Below, piece after piece: positions 45,428 through 54,427 of a stretch of 64,000 nucleotides of DNA. Below the pieces are notes generated by a model that saw only the letters and a list, made by a program, of their open reading frames with translations, searched no databases and was not told the DNA's origin. The position numbers and the translations under genes are program-made. The stretch spans positions 310,001 through 374,000 of the forward strand of contig NZ_CANLNH010000002.1 of NCBI RefSeq assembly GCF_947492535.1. The letters run 5' to 3'. Origin of the DNA: an uncultured Dokdonia sp. (GTDB taxonomy: Bacteria > Bacteroidota > Bacteroidia > Flavobacteriales > Flavobacteriaceae). Numbering within the stretch: position 1 is the first letter of the stretch; every line of letters begins with the position of its first letter.

Positions 45428-46727
45428 TGTTGTCTGGTTTCTTTTTAGATCTGTTACGTCTGTTATTAGAACGTTTGGCGTTTGGGTTTTGTTTTTGTGC
45501 TGGTTTGTTAGGGTCTTTCTTCTTTTGATTAGGCTTCTGACCTGCTTTTTTCTGATCTGGTTTTTTGTTGGTTGCGTTAGCTGTTGCGCGTTTTTTATTT
45601 CGGTTTCGATTGTTGCGACGTTTGTTAGTTGATTTTGGTTTGTCGAAACGCGTAAGACTATCTTGTCCTACAACGTTTCCAAAGTCTATTTTAGTGTCTT
45701 CAATGTGTTCTGAAGAGAATTCTTCAAGACTCGCAACAGGTTCTTTTGCTTTGTTTGACGTGATGATTTCATTGGCTTGAGCTGCGGTAAGCTTATGCCA
45801 ATTCATCCATTCTCCTTCATATGCATACCACAAAAATCCTTGAAAAATATCTATTTTTTGACATACTGCGGTTCCTTTTTCTGTGTGTAATTTGACTTCT
45901 GTTTTTGGAAACTCTTTTAAAGCATCCATATAGGCGTCTAATTCATAGTTAAGGCAACATTTAAGTTTCCCACATTGACCTGCTAGTTTTTGTGGATTAA
46001 GGGATAGTTGTTGGTATCGAGCTGCTCCTGTGGTAACAGATCTAAAGTCTGTAAGCCAGGTAGAACAACATAACTCACGCCCACAAGACCCTATACCTCC
46101 TAATCTAGAAGCTTCTTGACGAAGACCAATTTGTCGCATCTCAATACGTGTTCTGAATTCCTGCGCAAACTCCTTAATAAGTTGTCTGAAATCTACACGA
46201 TCTTCGGCAGTATAATAAAATGTAGCTTTTGAACCATCTCCTTGAAACTCGATATCAGAAATTTTCATTTGTAAATCTAGTCGGATAGCTATTTGTCGTG
46301 CTTTTACCTTCATAGGTTCTTCACGATCTCTAGCTTTTGTCCAAATATCAATATCTTTTTGAGTGGCTTTACGGTATATTTTTAAGGTGTCTTCTGTGTC
46401 TTGTTTTACTTTTTTGCGCTTCATTTGTACACGGACAAGTTCACCTGTAAGTGTAACCATTCCTATGTCATGTCCCGAAGCTGCCTGAGTAGCAACAATA
46501 TCACCAATGCTTAATGTTGCATTTTCAGTGTTTTTATAATAGTTTTTACGTCCGTTTTTAAAACGTACCTCTATATAATTAAATGCTTCTTGACCTTCTG
46601 GAATTGTCATGTTGGAAAGCCAATCAAAAACAGTAAGTTTATTACATCCGTCCGTACCGCAGGTGCCATTATTTTTACAACCTTTTGGTTGTCCATCAGC
46701 TCCTGTTCCGCAATTTCCACACGCCAT
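45420..46727 (-). CDS. ricT: RicT/YaaT-like PSP1-domain protein
   Basis: 435 residues. Starts MACGNCGTGADGQPKGC with clustered cysteines, a PSP1 domain, and GSCGRELCCSTWL and QCGKLKCCLNYE with conserved Cys that bind iron-sulfur clusters in RicT. In Bacillus it belongs to the RicAFT complex that directs RNase Y; the role in Bacteroidota is not established. The C-terminal ~80 residues are Lys/Asn/Gln/Arg-rich and probably disordered, and may bind RNA. Confidence 0.88.
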   Translation of the reverse strand: MACGNCGTGADGQPKGCKNNGTCGTDGCNKLTVFDWLSNMTIPEGQEAFNYIEVRFKNGRKNYYKNTENATLSIGDIVATQAASGHDIGMVTLTGELVRVQMKRKKVKQDTEDTLKIYRKATQKDIDIWTKARDREEPMKVKARQIAIRLDLQMKISDIEFQGDGSKATFYYTAEDRVDFRQLIKEFAQEFRTRIEMRQIGLRQEASRLGGIGSCGRELCCSTWLTDFRSVTTGAARYQQLSLNPQKLAGQCGKLKCCLNYELDAYMDALKEFPKTEVKLHTEKGTAVCQKIDIFQGFLWYAYEGEWMNWHKLTAAQANEIITSNKAKEPVASLEEFSSEHIEDTKIDFGNVVGQDSLTRFDKPKSTNKRRNNRNRNKKRATANATNKKPDQKKAGQKPNQKKKDPNKPAQKQNPNAKRSNNRRNRSKKKPDNNA

Positions 46728-46744
46728 ATAGTATATATCTTAAG

Positions 46745-46782
46745 GTAAAACACTTAAAAATCAATATATTTATGTGTTTTAC
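46745..46782. promoter_or_regulatory. Inverted repeat in the ricT/M23 divergent region
   Basis: GTAAAACAC (46745-46753) and GTGTTTTAC (46774-46782), extendable to 14-base arms with one mismatch. It could be an operator for either gene. Confidence 0.4.
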
Positions 46783-46909
46783 TCGTTATTATTATTTAGA
46801 TTTGATAACTAGCTAAAGTTTAAAGATACCAATTTATTAAAGTTCTTTACTACTTGATTAGCATTTAGAAAAAAGTTATCGAACAAATTTAAGACTTAAA
46901 GTTCACCTT

Positions 46910-48298
46910 ATGAAACTAATTCTACGTGTATCCTTTTTATTATGCATGTTTCTCGCATTTGGTATAAGTACTGCACAAACTGCTGGTGGAGAAAGAGTTT
47001 TTAATCCAGAAGGAATTAATTGTGTCTCTGAAGAAGAATATCAGGTATATCATAATGCAGTTGCTACAAATCAAGAATATCTTTCTCGAGAAGGATTACG
47101 CTTATATCAAGATAATGCAAGTCGTTCTGAACAACAAGTTTCATTTATATGGCCTGTAAAGCAAGCAGATGGTTTTGATTACAATAGTACTTGGGCAATT
47201 TCTGTATACTTTGATCATGACCAAACTACAGGCGGATTACAAGATTGGAATTGCGGTACACGTACCTATGATACTTCTAGCGGATACAATCATCAAGGAG
47301 TAGATATTTTCTTATGGCCATTTACTTGGAAACAAGTTGATGAAGAACAAACAAAGATCATTGCTGCATCTTCGGGTCAGATCATATACAAAAATGATGG
47401 AAGTTCTGATCAAAATTGTTCTTTTAATAATGATCAATGGAATGCTGTTTTTGTAGAGCATTCAGATGGTAGTATTGCATGGTATGGACATATGAAAAAT
47501 GGAAGCCTTACTTCAAAAAATGTTGGTGATACTGTAACACAAGGAGAGTATTTAGGAATTGTTGCCAGTTCAGGAAACTCTACAGGACCTCATTTGCATT
47601 TTGAAGTGTATGATGAAAATAATAACTTGATAGATCCTTATGCAGGACCGTGTAATGATTTAAATGATACAAGCTGGTGGGCAGAACAAAAAGAATACCT
47701 TAACTCTGGCGTAAATGCAGCACTCACTCATACAGATCTTCCTAATTTCGGAACGTGTCCAGAAATAGAAGAAACTTTTGAGAGTAATCAATTTGACCCA
47801 GGAGATACGGTATGGTTTATAGGATACTTTAAAGATCAAGTAACAGGAACATCGGCTCTTAATGAAATTTATGATCCTAATGGCGATCTGTTTTCAAGTT
47901 GGAATACAAACTTTAATGATGATTTTGTGGCATCGTGGTGGGCACAACAAAGAACCATTAATAACCAAACAGGAGAATGGACGTATATTATAACCTACAA
48001 TGGAGAAAGTGATACCCACACGTTTAATGTAGGACAACTTTCTGTAGAAGATGAAGTGTTTGATGAGGTTAGAGCATTTCCAAATCCTACAAGTGATATT
48101 GTTACGATAGGAGCACCAGTTCCTTTTAAACAAATCACAGTAAGAGATGCTGTAGGAAGAACAGTTCTTGAATACCGTGATTTGAATAGAATTAGCGTAG
48201 AAATGGATTTTTCATACTTAAGAACAGGAATTTACTTTGTAACAGCAGAAGCTTTAGATTCTGATGCACAAACCTTGTTGCGAGTTCTTAAAAAGTAA
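46910..48298 (+). CDS. Secreted M23 (LytM-type) peptidase with T9SS tail
   Basis: 462 residues. Signal peptide to AQT, then an M23 domain with first zinc ligands in YNHQGVDIFLW and HLH in GPHLHFEVYD. A beta-rich middle domain (~280-375, DTVWFIGYFKD...) follows and a T9SS type A tail (VRAFPNPTSDIVTIG ... RVLKK). M23 enzymes cut glycine or D-Ala links in peptidoglycan; secretion by T9SS suggests it attacks other bacteria or protein substrates. Target not shown. Confidence 0.92.
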   Translation: MKLILRVSFLLCMFLAFGISTAQTAGGERVFNPEGINCVSEEEYQVYHNAVATNQEYLSREGLRLYQDNASRSEQQVSFIWPVKQADGFDYNSTWAISVYFDHDQTTGGLQDWNCGTRTYDTSSGYNHQGVDIFLWPFTWKQVDEEQTKIIAASSGQIIYKNDGSSDQNCSFNNDQWNAVFVEHSDGSIAWYGHMKNGSLTSKNVGDTVTQGEYLGIVASSGNSTGPHLHFEVYDENNNLIDPYAGPCNDLNDTSWWAEQKEYLNSGVNAALTHTDLPNFGTCPEIEETFESNQFDPGDTVWFIGYFKDQVTGTSALNEIYDPNGDLFSSWNTNFNDDFVASWWAQQRTINNQTGEWTYIITYNGESDTHTFNVGQLSVEDEVFDEVRAFPNPTSDIVTIGAPVPFKQITVRDAVGRTVLEYRDLNRISVEMDFSYLRTGIYFVTAEALDSDAQTLLRVLKK

Positions 48299-48304
48299 TG
48301 TAAA

Positions 48305-49342
48305 CTAGACTTTGTTCTGAAATTTTAGTTTCTCTGAACGTCCTTTTTTGAATATTTTATTACTATTTCCTTTACCACTTCGAAGCCTTTTTTGTTCTTC
48401 ATATGGAAGATGTGTAATCTCTACACACTCTTGAGAACAACAACTCTCCATTTGTGCGTTACAAGACTCGCATTGTATAAATAAAAGGTGACATGCTTCA
48501 TTAGCACAGTTTACATGTGTGTCGCAAGGATTTCCACACTGATGACAATTTGAAATAATATCTTCAGAAATACGTTCTCCTCTTCTGTGGTCAAAGACAA
48601 AGTTCTTCCCTTTAAATTTATTTTCAAGGTTTTGTTGTTCTATTTGACGTGCATATTCTATAATGCCTCCTTCAAGTTGGTATACATTCTTAAACCCTTT
48701 GTGTTTAAAGTAGGCACTGGCTTTTTCACACCGAATACCCCCTGTACAATACATGACAAGTTTTTTGTCTTCTTTGTGGTCTTTTAAATCATCTTCTATA
48801 ATGTCTAATGAATCTCTAAACGTATCTACATCTGGAGTCACCGCATTTTTAAAATGACCTATTTCACTCTCGTAATGATTACGCATATCTACTAGAACGG
48901 TATCTTCATCTTCTATAAGAGAGTTAAATGTTTGTGCATCTACATGCACTCCTTTATTTGTGACATCAAAAGAATCATCATTTAGGCCATCGGCTACAAT
49001 TTTGTGACGCACTTTTACTTTAAGCTTAAGGAAAGACTTATTATCCTGTTCTATAGCAATATTAAGACGTACATTATTTAGAAAATAAATGCCATCTAAG
49101 AAAGATTTGAATGTGTTAAAATTTGTTGCGGGAACAGAAAGTTGGGCATTAATACCTTCTTTGGCTACATAAATACGACCTAAAACGTCCATTTCGTCCC
49201 ACGCGATAAACAAATGATTTCTAAAAAGTTCAGGATTCCCGATGTGTGCATATTGGTAAAAAGAGAGTGTGAAACGCTCGTCTCCAGCCTCATCAATAAG
49301 GGCGGCTCTCTCTTTTGCACTTAATTTGTTGTACAGTTGCAT
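48305..49342 (-). CDS. trhO: tRNA uridine(34) hydroxylase (rhodanese family)
   Basis: 345 residues from the ATG at 49342. A 37-codon upstream extension runs across the promoter and is rejected. Layout as E. coli YceA/TrhO: N-terminal acylphosphatase-like part, rhodanese domain with active Cys in VMYCTGGIRCEKASAY, and a Cys-rich C-terminus (CHQCGNPCDTHVNC... CCSQEC). It uses oxygen to hydroxylate wobble uridine. Single gene. Confidence 0.93.
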   Translation of the reverse strand: MQLYNKLSAKERAALIDEAGDERFTLSFYQYAHIGNPELFRNHLFIAWDEMDVLGRIYVAKEGINAQLSVPATNFNTFKSFLDGIYFLNNVRLNIAIEQDNKSFLKLKVKVRHKIVADGLNDDSFDVTNKGVHVDAQTFNSLIEDEDTVLVDMRNHYESEIGHFKNAVTPDVDTFRDSLDIIEDDLKDHKEDKKLVMYCTGGIRCEKASAYFKHKGFKNVYQLEGGIIEYARQIEQQNLENKFKGKNFVFDHRRGERISEDIISNCHQCGNPCDTHVNCANEACHLLFIQCESCNAQMESCCSQECVEITHLPYEEQKRLRSGKGNSNKIFKKGRSEKLKFQNKV

Positions 49343-49379
49343 GCTATACTTTTTTAAGTTTAAAAGAATTATTTTTTTG

Positions 49380-49387
49380 CAAAGATA
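49380..49387 (-). promoter_or_regulatory. -7 box for trhO
   Basis: Minus strand TATCTTTG, 37 bp before the ATG, fits TAnnTTTG exactly. It places transcription start after the hairpin at 49421. Confidence 0.6.
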
Positions 49388-49420
49388 GATGAAATTAAAA
49401 AACGGAAGAATTACGATCAC

Positions 49421-49459
49421 AAAAAAATGCCCGGAGGGCGATCCTGCGGGCATTTTTTT
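49421..49459. terminator. Strong hairpin with no obvious gene to end
   Basis: A7-TGCCCG (49421-49433) and CGGGCA-T7 (49447-49459), GC-rich with extra pairing in the loop. It is upstream of the trhO promoter and of recA, and neither flanking gene ends here. Confidence 0.8.
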
Positions 49460-49694
49460 GAACGGCTAATTCATTTTGTTAGACTTATTTCTTTTGTGTT
49501 ACAAGCACAGAAATACGATCTAAACTAGCCGCCTTCCAACTTTCGGCAATGCGCTAGCATCAAATAACGCTTCGCCTTAAGCTGGATTTTATTGTATTTA
49601 ATTCGTTGTAAACTCATTTTTAATATTACTTCTCATGAAGTAGACTTCTAAAAAAGAAAAGGGTTGCGTATTTTTTTTGTTAAAAAGTATTTTG
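49460..49694 (-). other. Non-coding stretch that may hold an unrecognised small gene or remnant
   Basis: On the minus strand this leads into the orphan terminator. It has short open stretches only: a 30-codon frame (49617-49525) and a 22-codon frame without start (49553-49485; AESWKAASLDRISVLVTQKK). The second looks like a natural protein C-terminus and may be what is left of a gene. No RNA family was recognised. Confidence 0.3.
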
Positions 49695-49708
49695 CTTTCG
49701 CGAAAGCG
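49695..49708. repeat. Iterated palindrome copy (upstream of recA)
   Basis: GCTTTCGCGAAAGC, six bases before the putative -33 element of recA. Confidence 0.95.
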
Positions 49709-49713
49709 CACCT

Positions 49714-49744
49714 TGTCCCCTTCAAATAGAAACCCTACTTTTAC
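49714..49744 (+). promoter_or_regulatory. Possible recA promoter
   Basis: TTG (49714-49716), 20-bp spacer, TACTTTTA (49737-49744), close to TTG-N17-23-TAnnTTTG. ATG follows 26 bp later. Confidence 0.45.
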
Positions 49745-49770
49745 TATCCAATTTTTAGAATTCAAAACAG

Positions 49771-50787
49771 ATGACGAAAATGAGTAGTGAAAAAGAAGCA
49801 AAATTAAAAGCATTACAACTTACCCTAGATAAGCTTGATAAAACCTATGGTAAAGGAGCTGTAATGAAGATGGGAGATCAAGCAATTGTAGATGTAGATT
49901 CTATTCCTACAGGTTCTTTAGGACTTGATGTTGCATTAGGTGTAGGAGGATATCCTCGAGGGCGTATTATTGAAATATATGGGCCTGAATCTTCTGGAAA
50001 AACAACATTAACACTACACGCTATTGCCGAAGCTCAAAAAGCAGGAGGAATTGCTGCGTTTATTGATGCAGAGCATGCATTTGATCGTTTTTATGCAGAA
50101 AAACTGAATGTAGATATAGAAAATCTTATTATATCACAACCAGATAATGGAGAACAAGCGCTAGAAATTGCAGATAATCTAATACGTTCTGGGGCTATCG
50201 ATATTATTGTAATAGATTCTGTAGCTGCTTTGACTCCAAAAAGTGAGATAGAAGGAGAGATGGGAGATTCTAAAATGGGATTACATGCTCGATTAATGTC
50301 TCAAGCATTGCGTAAACTGACGGGATCTATAAGTAAAACAAATTGTACCGTTATATTTATTAATCAATTACGTGAGAAGATAGGCGTTATGTTTGGTAAT
50401 CCAGAGACGACTACCGGAGGAAATGCTTTAAAGTTTTATGCTTCTGTACGTTTAGATATAAGAAGATCTACTCAAATTAAAGACAGTAACGCAAATGTAA
50501 AGGGGAATAAAACCCGTGTTAAGGTTGTTAAAAATAAAGTAGCACCTCCTTTTAGAATGGCGGAGTTTGATATTATGTATGGTGAAGGAGTTTCTAAAGT
50601 GGGTGAAATTATAGATATAGGTGTTAATTATGAAATTGTCAAGAAGAGTGGTTCGTGGTTTAGCTATCAAGACACGAAACTAGGTCAAGGTAGAGACGCT
50701 GTAAAAGCATTACTGCTAGATAATCCTGATCTGATGGAAGAATTAGAAACCAAAATTCACGAAGCCATTAAAATTTCAGCCGAATAA
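49771..50787 (+). CDS. recA: Recombinase A
   Basis: 338 residues (335 if it starts at the second Met, 49780). Walker [10 protein letters not shown], Walker B region [13 protein letters not shown], the L1/L2 DNA-binding loops around [12 protein letters not shown] and [13 protein letters not shown]. It catalyses strand exchange and drives LexA-type cleavage. Single gene with a strong terminator. Confidence 0.98.
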   Translation: MTKMSSEKEAKLKALQLTLDKLDKTYGKGAVMKMGDQAIVDVDSIPTGSLGLDVALGVGGYPRGRIIEIYGPESSGKTTLTLHAIAEAQKAGGIAAFIDAEHAFDRFYAEKLNVDIENLIISQPDNGEQALEIADNLIRSGAIDIIVIDSVAALTPKSEIEGEMGDSKMGLHARLMSQALRKLTGSISKTNCTVIFINQLREKIGVMFGNPETTTGGNALKFYASVRLDIRRSTQIKDSNANVKGNKTRVKVVKNKVAPPFRMAEFDIMYGEGVSKVGEIIDIGVNYEIVKKSGSWFSYQDTKLGQGRDAVKALLLDNPDLMEELETKIHEAIKISAE

Positions 50788-50790
50788 ATA

Positions 50791-50823
50791 AAAAAAACCT
50801 CCTAACTACTAGGAGGTTTTTTT
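50791..50823 (+). terminator. Terminator of recA
   Basis: A7-CCTCCT, loop AACTACT, AGGAGG-T7, right after the recA stop. Confidence 0.92.
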
Positions 50824-50885
50824 ATAGGTAGACGCAACCTTTTGTCCTATTTAGTATCTATAGTATATAATGTCCCCCGTTGTAT

Positions 50886-51299
50886 ATGAAAAAAGTAAGT
50901 ATATTATCACTCATTCTTGTATTCCTTATAGGATGTAGTACCGATGATACACCTTTCTTCTTTTTTGAAGTAACACCAGTAAATACGGTAAGTAATGTGC
51001 CAGATGTTTTTGTAGTAGGACAAACAGATACGATACAAGTAACGTATAGAAGACCTTCTACGTGTCATGCATTTAATGGATTTGATATTACAAACGATGA
51101 AGATGTAAGAGAAGTTGCGATAATAACAAAAGTAGTTCAAGGAAGAGCTACCTGTTCTGACTTAGATAATGATTTAAGAACAGCGCCTCTGGTTATTACA
51201 CCAGAAGAAGCGGGGCAATTAAATTTGAGTTTTTTTACAGGAAATAATGAAATAGGTGATCCTACATTTTTAACATTTAATGTGCCTATTATAGAATAA
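50886..51299 (+). CDS. Small lipoprotein of unknown function
   Basis: 137 residues from the ATG at 50886. MKKVSILSLILVFLIGC is a lipoprotein signal. The remaining ~120 residues (TPVNTVSNVPDVFVVGQTDT...) look beta-rich with two cysteines that could pair (STCHAF, RATCSD). I do not recognise the family. It is 29 bp before the ECF sigma gene, possibly co-transcribed. Confidence 0.72.
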   Translation: MKKVSILSLILVFLIGCSTDDTPFFFFEVTPVNTVSNVPDVFVVGQTDTIQVTYRRPSTCHAFNGFDITNDEDVREVAIITKVVQGRATCSDLDNDLRTAPLVITPEEAGQLNLSFFTGNNEIGDPTFLTFNVPIIE

Positions 51300-51328
51300 A
51301 TTTAAGAAAACTAACCAATAGAGATATT

Positions 51329-51877
51329 TTGAGTTTAGAACAACTCATTGATAATTGTAAAAAGAAACATGCAAAAGCCCAAGAAGAGTTATACAAGCGA
51401 TATGCTAGTTCACTTTTTTCGGTTTGCTTGAAATATGCTTCTAATTATGCAGATGCTGAAGACATACTGCAAGATGCCTTTATCATTATTTTTGATAAAG
51501 TGTCTCAATATAAAAACCAAGGCTCTTTTGAAGGTTGGTTAAAAAGAATAGCAATCAATACAGCACTTCAGCGATATCGTAAAGCAGGAGTTCTTAATTT
51601 GATAAATGAAGAAAATATAAGTGAAGTAGATGTAGAAGTAGAAGAAGAAAGTGTGCCTCTAGACTATTTACTTAGAATTATCCAAGAATTACCTGATAGA
51701 TACAGAATGGTATTTAACTTGTATGTATTAGATGGATATTCACATAAAGAAATTTCTGATTTATTAGAAATTTCAGAGGGTACGTCTAAATCTAATTTAG
51801 CTCGTGCCCGCAAAATATTAAAGAATAAAATTGAGGTAAGTCAAGACTATACCTTAAATCAATCTCAAAACCAATGA
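51329..51877 (+). CDS. ECF-type RNA polymerase sigma factor
   Basis: 182 residues with a TTG start (no upstream ATG fits). Sigma region 2 (YADAEDILQDAFIIIFDKV and GSFEGWLKRIAINTAL) and region 4 (LPDRYRMVFNLYVLDGYSHKEISDLLEISEGTSKSNLARA). No regions 1 or 3, so the ECF class. It overlaps the downstream gene by 4 bp (ATGA); that gene is its likely regulator. Confidence 0.92.
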   Translation: MSLEQLIDNCKKKHAKAQEELYKRYASSLFSVCLKYASNYADAEDILQDAFIIIFDKVSQYKNQGSFEGWLKRIAINTALQRYRKAGVLNLINEENISEVDVEVEEESVPLDYLLRIIQELPDRYRMVFNLYVLDGYSHKEISDLLEISEGTSKSNLARARKILKNKIEVSQDYTLNQSQNQ

Positions 51878-53427
51878 AAGAGAAAAAGAACATAGATCGG
51901 CTTTTTCAGGAGAAATTTAAAGATTTTGAAGTACATCCTAGTGATCAGGTATGGAAGAATATTGTTGAGGCAAAAAAGAAGAAAGAAGACCGAAAAATTG
52001 TTCCTATATGGTGGCGATTTGCAGGAGTAGCAGCACTAGTATTGATTCTTGTTACAACAGGTATTGCATTATGGAATAACTCTTCAGATCTTAATAATAC
52101 AACTCCAGAACTTGTTCAATCTGATCCAAATGGAAATGAAGATTCAAATCCAAATGAGTCAATAAATACGAATATCGCACCCGGTGAAGATGTGAATTCT
52201 GATTCTAAAGAAATTGAATCTGGACTAGCTATAGAAAACACTACTTCTAATAAGGCTACCTCAGGAGAAGAGAAGGATAAACTAATGAAAGAAGAAAATT
52301 CTCTTTTTGGTGTACAGGATACGCAAGGAGCTATAGCAAATCAGGATATACCTACTAATAGTCAGAAAACTAATACTAAAGAAAATAAAAACCAACCGTA
52401 TATTGATAATACAACTACTATAAACACAGATCAGTCAACGACTGGTGATGTAACTACAATTAAAGAAAAACAAGAAAACACTCCACAAAAAAGATCAGAC
52501 TTTATAGATCCTAATATCACGATAGATAAAAGTGTAGATGATACAGCAATAGCTGTAACGGAAGACACAGCTAATACATCTCAAAACGAAGAGACAGAAA
52601 ACAAAAGTGTAGACGAAGAAGAAAATAAGAAATCTCTTGTTGATGAAGCTGCACGTATAGCAGAAGCTACTACAGAAGATGATGTTCAAGAAAAAGATGC
52701 TATAGCTCGTAGGTGGGATGTAGGAGCTGTCGCAGCACCTGTTTATTATGGAGATTTTGGAGGTTCAGGAATTGATCCTCAGTTTAAAGATAATACCAAG
52801 ACAAGTGATGTTAACTTGAGTTATGGAGTACAAGTAAGCTATGCTGTTACTCCAAAATTTAAAGTACGAACAGGAGTTAGTAATGTAGATCTGAATTACA
52901 ATACACAAGATATTTCGTTTGCCCCTAGTAATAGCGCACGTACATTAAGAGGCATAGATTTTTCTCAAAATGCCAGTTTCTTAGATATAACTGATCGAGT
53001 AAACCCTTCGTCTGCAGTAGCGGGTCAAAATGAAGATTCATTTGGACAAGGCGGTAATACTTTTTCTAATGGAGAGATTCAACAAAATGTTGGCTATATA
53101 GAGATTCCTTTAGAAGCGATCTATGTGCTTTCAGACAAGAGACTAGGTGTTGAGCTTATAGGAGGAGTAAGTACGTTACTATTAAACAACAATGAAGTCT
53201 TTTTAGCGTCTAATGGTTTAAGAACAAGTCTAGGAACCTCTAATGCGCTTAATGATGTAAGTTTTACAACAAATGTAGGTTTAGGACTTAATTATAAAGT
53301 AACAGAAAAAGTAAAAATAAATATAGAACCATCACTTAAATATCAGCTTAATGCCTACAGTAATAGCGTAGGAGAATTTAAGCCTTATTATGTTGGACTA
53401 TATACAGGAGTGAATTATCGCTTCTAA
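51874..53427 (+). CDS. Membrane-anchored anti-sigma-like protein with C-terminal outer-membrane beta-barrel domain
   Basis: 517 residues. Residues 1-45 are charged (IDRLFQEKFKDFEVHPSDQVW) and match the short cytoplasmic anti-sigma-like segments beside flavobacterial ECF genes. One membrane span (~47-67, WWRFAGVAALVLILVTTGIALW), then ~200 residues rich in Asn, Thr, Ser and Glu with no fold expected, then a PorT-like beta-barrel region from ~285 to the C-terminal YRF. Together these suggest one polypeptide that starts in the cytoplasm and ends in the outer membrane. That topology is inferred. It probably sequesters the sigma factor encoded just before it. Confidence 0.78.
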   Translation: MKEKKNIDRLFQEKFKDFEVHPSDQVWKNIVEAKKKKEDRKIVPIWWRFAGVAALVLILVTTGIALWNNSSDLNNTTPELVQSDPNGNEDSNPNESINTNIAPGEDVNSDSKEIESGLAIENTTSNKATSGEEKDKLMKEENSLFGVQDTQGAIANQDIPTNSQKTNTKENKNQPYIDNTTTINTDQSTTGDVTTIKEKQENTPQKRSDFIDPNITIDKSVDDTAIAVTEDTANTSQNEETENKSVDEEENKKSLVDEAARIAEATTEDDVQEKDAIARRWDVGAVAAPVYYGDFGGSGIDPQFKDNTKTSDVNLSYGVQVSYAVTPKFKVRTGVSNVDLNYNTQDISFAPSNSARTLRGIDFSQNASFLDITDRVNPSSAVAGQNEDSFGQGGNTFSNGEIQQNVGYIEIPLEAIYVLSDKRLGVELIGGVSTLLLNNNEVFLASNGLRTSLGTSNALNDVSFTTNVGLGLNYKVTEKVKINIEPSLKYQLNAYSNSVGEFKPYYVGLYTGVNYRF

Positions 53428-53505
53428 AAAAGAATACTTACCGTTAGGTTAAGTTTTTTAGTTGGTTAGGTTAGTTGTTGCAAAATCTTGCAATAATTAC
53501 AACAA

Positions 53506-53533
53506 GGCGCCGCTGGTTACGGCGCCTTTTTTT
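53506..53533. terminator. Bidirectional terminator
   Basis: GGCGCCG (53506-53512) and CGGCGCC (53520-53526) followed by T7, between the beta-barrel gene and convergent plsC. Confidence 0.88.
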
Positions 53534-53538
53534 GTTAT

Positions 53539-54288
53539 CTAATTTGTATTATTTAAATCTTCAAGTAACGCATCTAATATTACAGTACGCGTTTGTTCTC
53601 TCAATTCTTTTTTCTGGTTCTGAGACATGCCTTTTGTAGGAATAAAAGAAAAAACTTTTGCTCTCATTTTACCAGGACCTCCTTCATAAAATTGATATGG
53701 AAATAGCTTTTTATTATCATAAAATACCATAGGAACAATTGCAATTTGATGATCTATAGCAAGTCTAAAGGCCCCATCTTTAAAACTATCTAAAACAATA
53801 GACGTATCATGAGGAACACCTCCTTCTGGAAAAATACAAATGCTTAAGCCTTGTTGTAGTCTTTTTTGTGCTTGGTCAAAAACGGCTTTACGACTTCTTG
53901 CATTTCCGCGATCTACGAGAATACACGTCCTTTTATAAAAGAATCCAAATAACGGAATTTTAGCAAGCTCAGCTTTCCCTACAAAAACAAAAGGGTTTTT
54001 TGAAAGATGTAGCATTAGCATAATATCAAGCATCGATGCGTGATTGGAGACTAACATATAACTTTCTCCTTTTTTTAAAGTTTGCTCTCTCGTAACTTTA
54101 GGATAAAATCCCATCCCTAGCATGATCCCTCTAGCCCATATCTGAGCCAATCTAAAAAATAGAGGGTACCAAGATTCTTTTAAGATACTTATGATAAGTA
54201 TCGGGAATAATATAAGTATAATGATAAGCATAAGAAGGTAAAACCAGATCCTCCAAATTGCTATTCCGATTTTTCTAAAAAAATTCAT
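53539..54288 (-). CDS. plsC: 1-acyl-sn-glycerol-3-phosphate acyltransferase
   Basis: 249 residues from the ATG at 54288 (a TTG 18 bases earlier is less likely). Membrane segment near the N-terminus, then NHASMLD (HX4D), the substrate motif IFPEGGVPHD and RGNARSRKAVFD. It adds the second acyl chain to form phosphatidic acid. The minus-strand promoter region has TACCTTTT close to TAnnTTTG. Confidence 0.9.
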   Translation of the reverse strand: MNFFRKIGIAIWRIWFYLLMLIIILILFPILIISILKESWYPLFFRLAQIWARGIMLGMGFYPKVTREQTLKKGESYMLVSNHASMLDIMLMLHLSKNPFVFVGKAELAKIPLFGFFYKRTCILVDRGNARSRKAVFDQAQKRLQQGLSICIFPEGGVPHDTSIVLDSFKDGAFRLAIDHQIAIVPMVFYDNKKLFPYQFYEGGPGKMRAKVFSFIPTKGMSQNQKKELREQTRTVILDALLEDLNNTN

Positions 54289-54334
54289 TGCTTCAAAAAT
54301 AGGCAAAAGGTAGTAGCCTATGCCTAGAAAAAAG

Positions 54335-54342
54335 TAACTTTG
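54335..54342 (+). promoter_or_regulatory. -7 box for trpS
   Basis: TAACTTTG fits the consensus exactly, 85 bp before the ATG, so the leader would be ~80 nt. Confidence 0.45.
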
Positions 54343-54427
54343 CTGTAAAAACTAGTCATAATCTTACAGAAAGTGCCTAGAATGAATAGTAATTATAATG
54401 TGACACCTACTTATTTAGGTAATTAGT

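Noticed and set aside
49343-49453. 37-residue N-terminal extension of trhO
   Set aside because: It would start inside the orphan terminator and include the promoter; family alignment from memory begins at MQLYNKL.
49525-49617. 30-codon minus-strand ORF starting MSLQRIKYNKIQ
   Set aside because: Too short and basic to judge; the neighbouring frame with a C-terminus-like peptide is at least as good, so neither is called as a gene.
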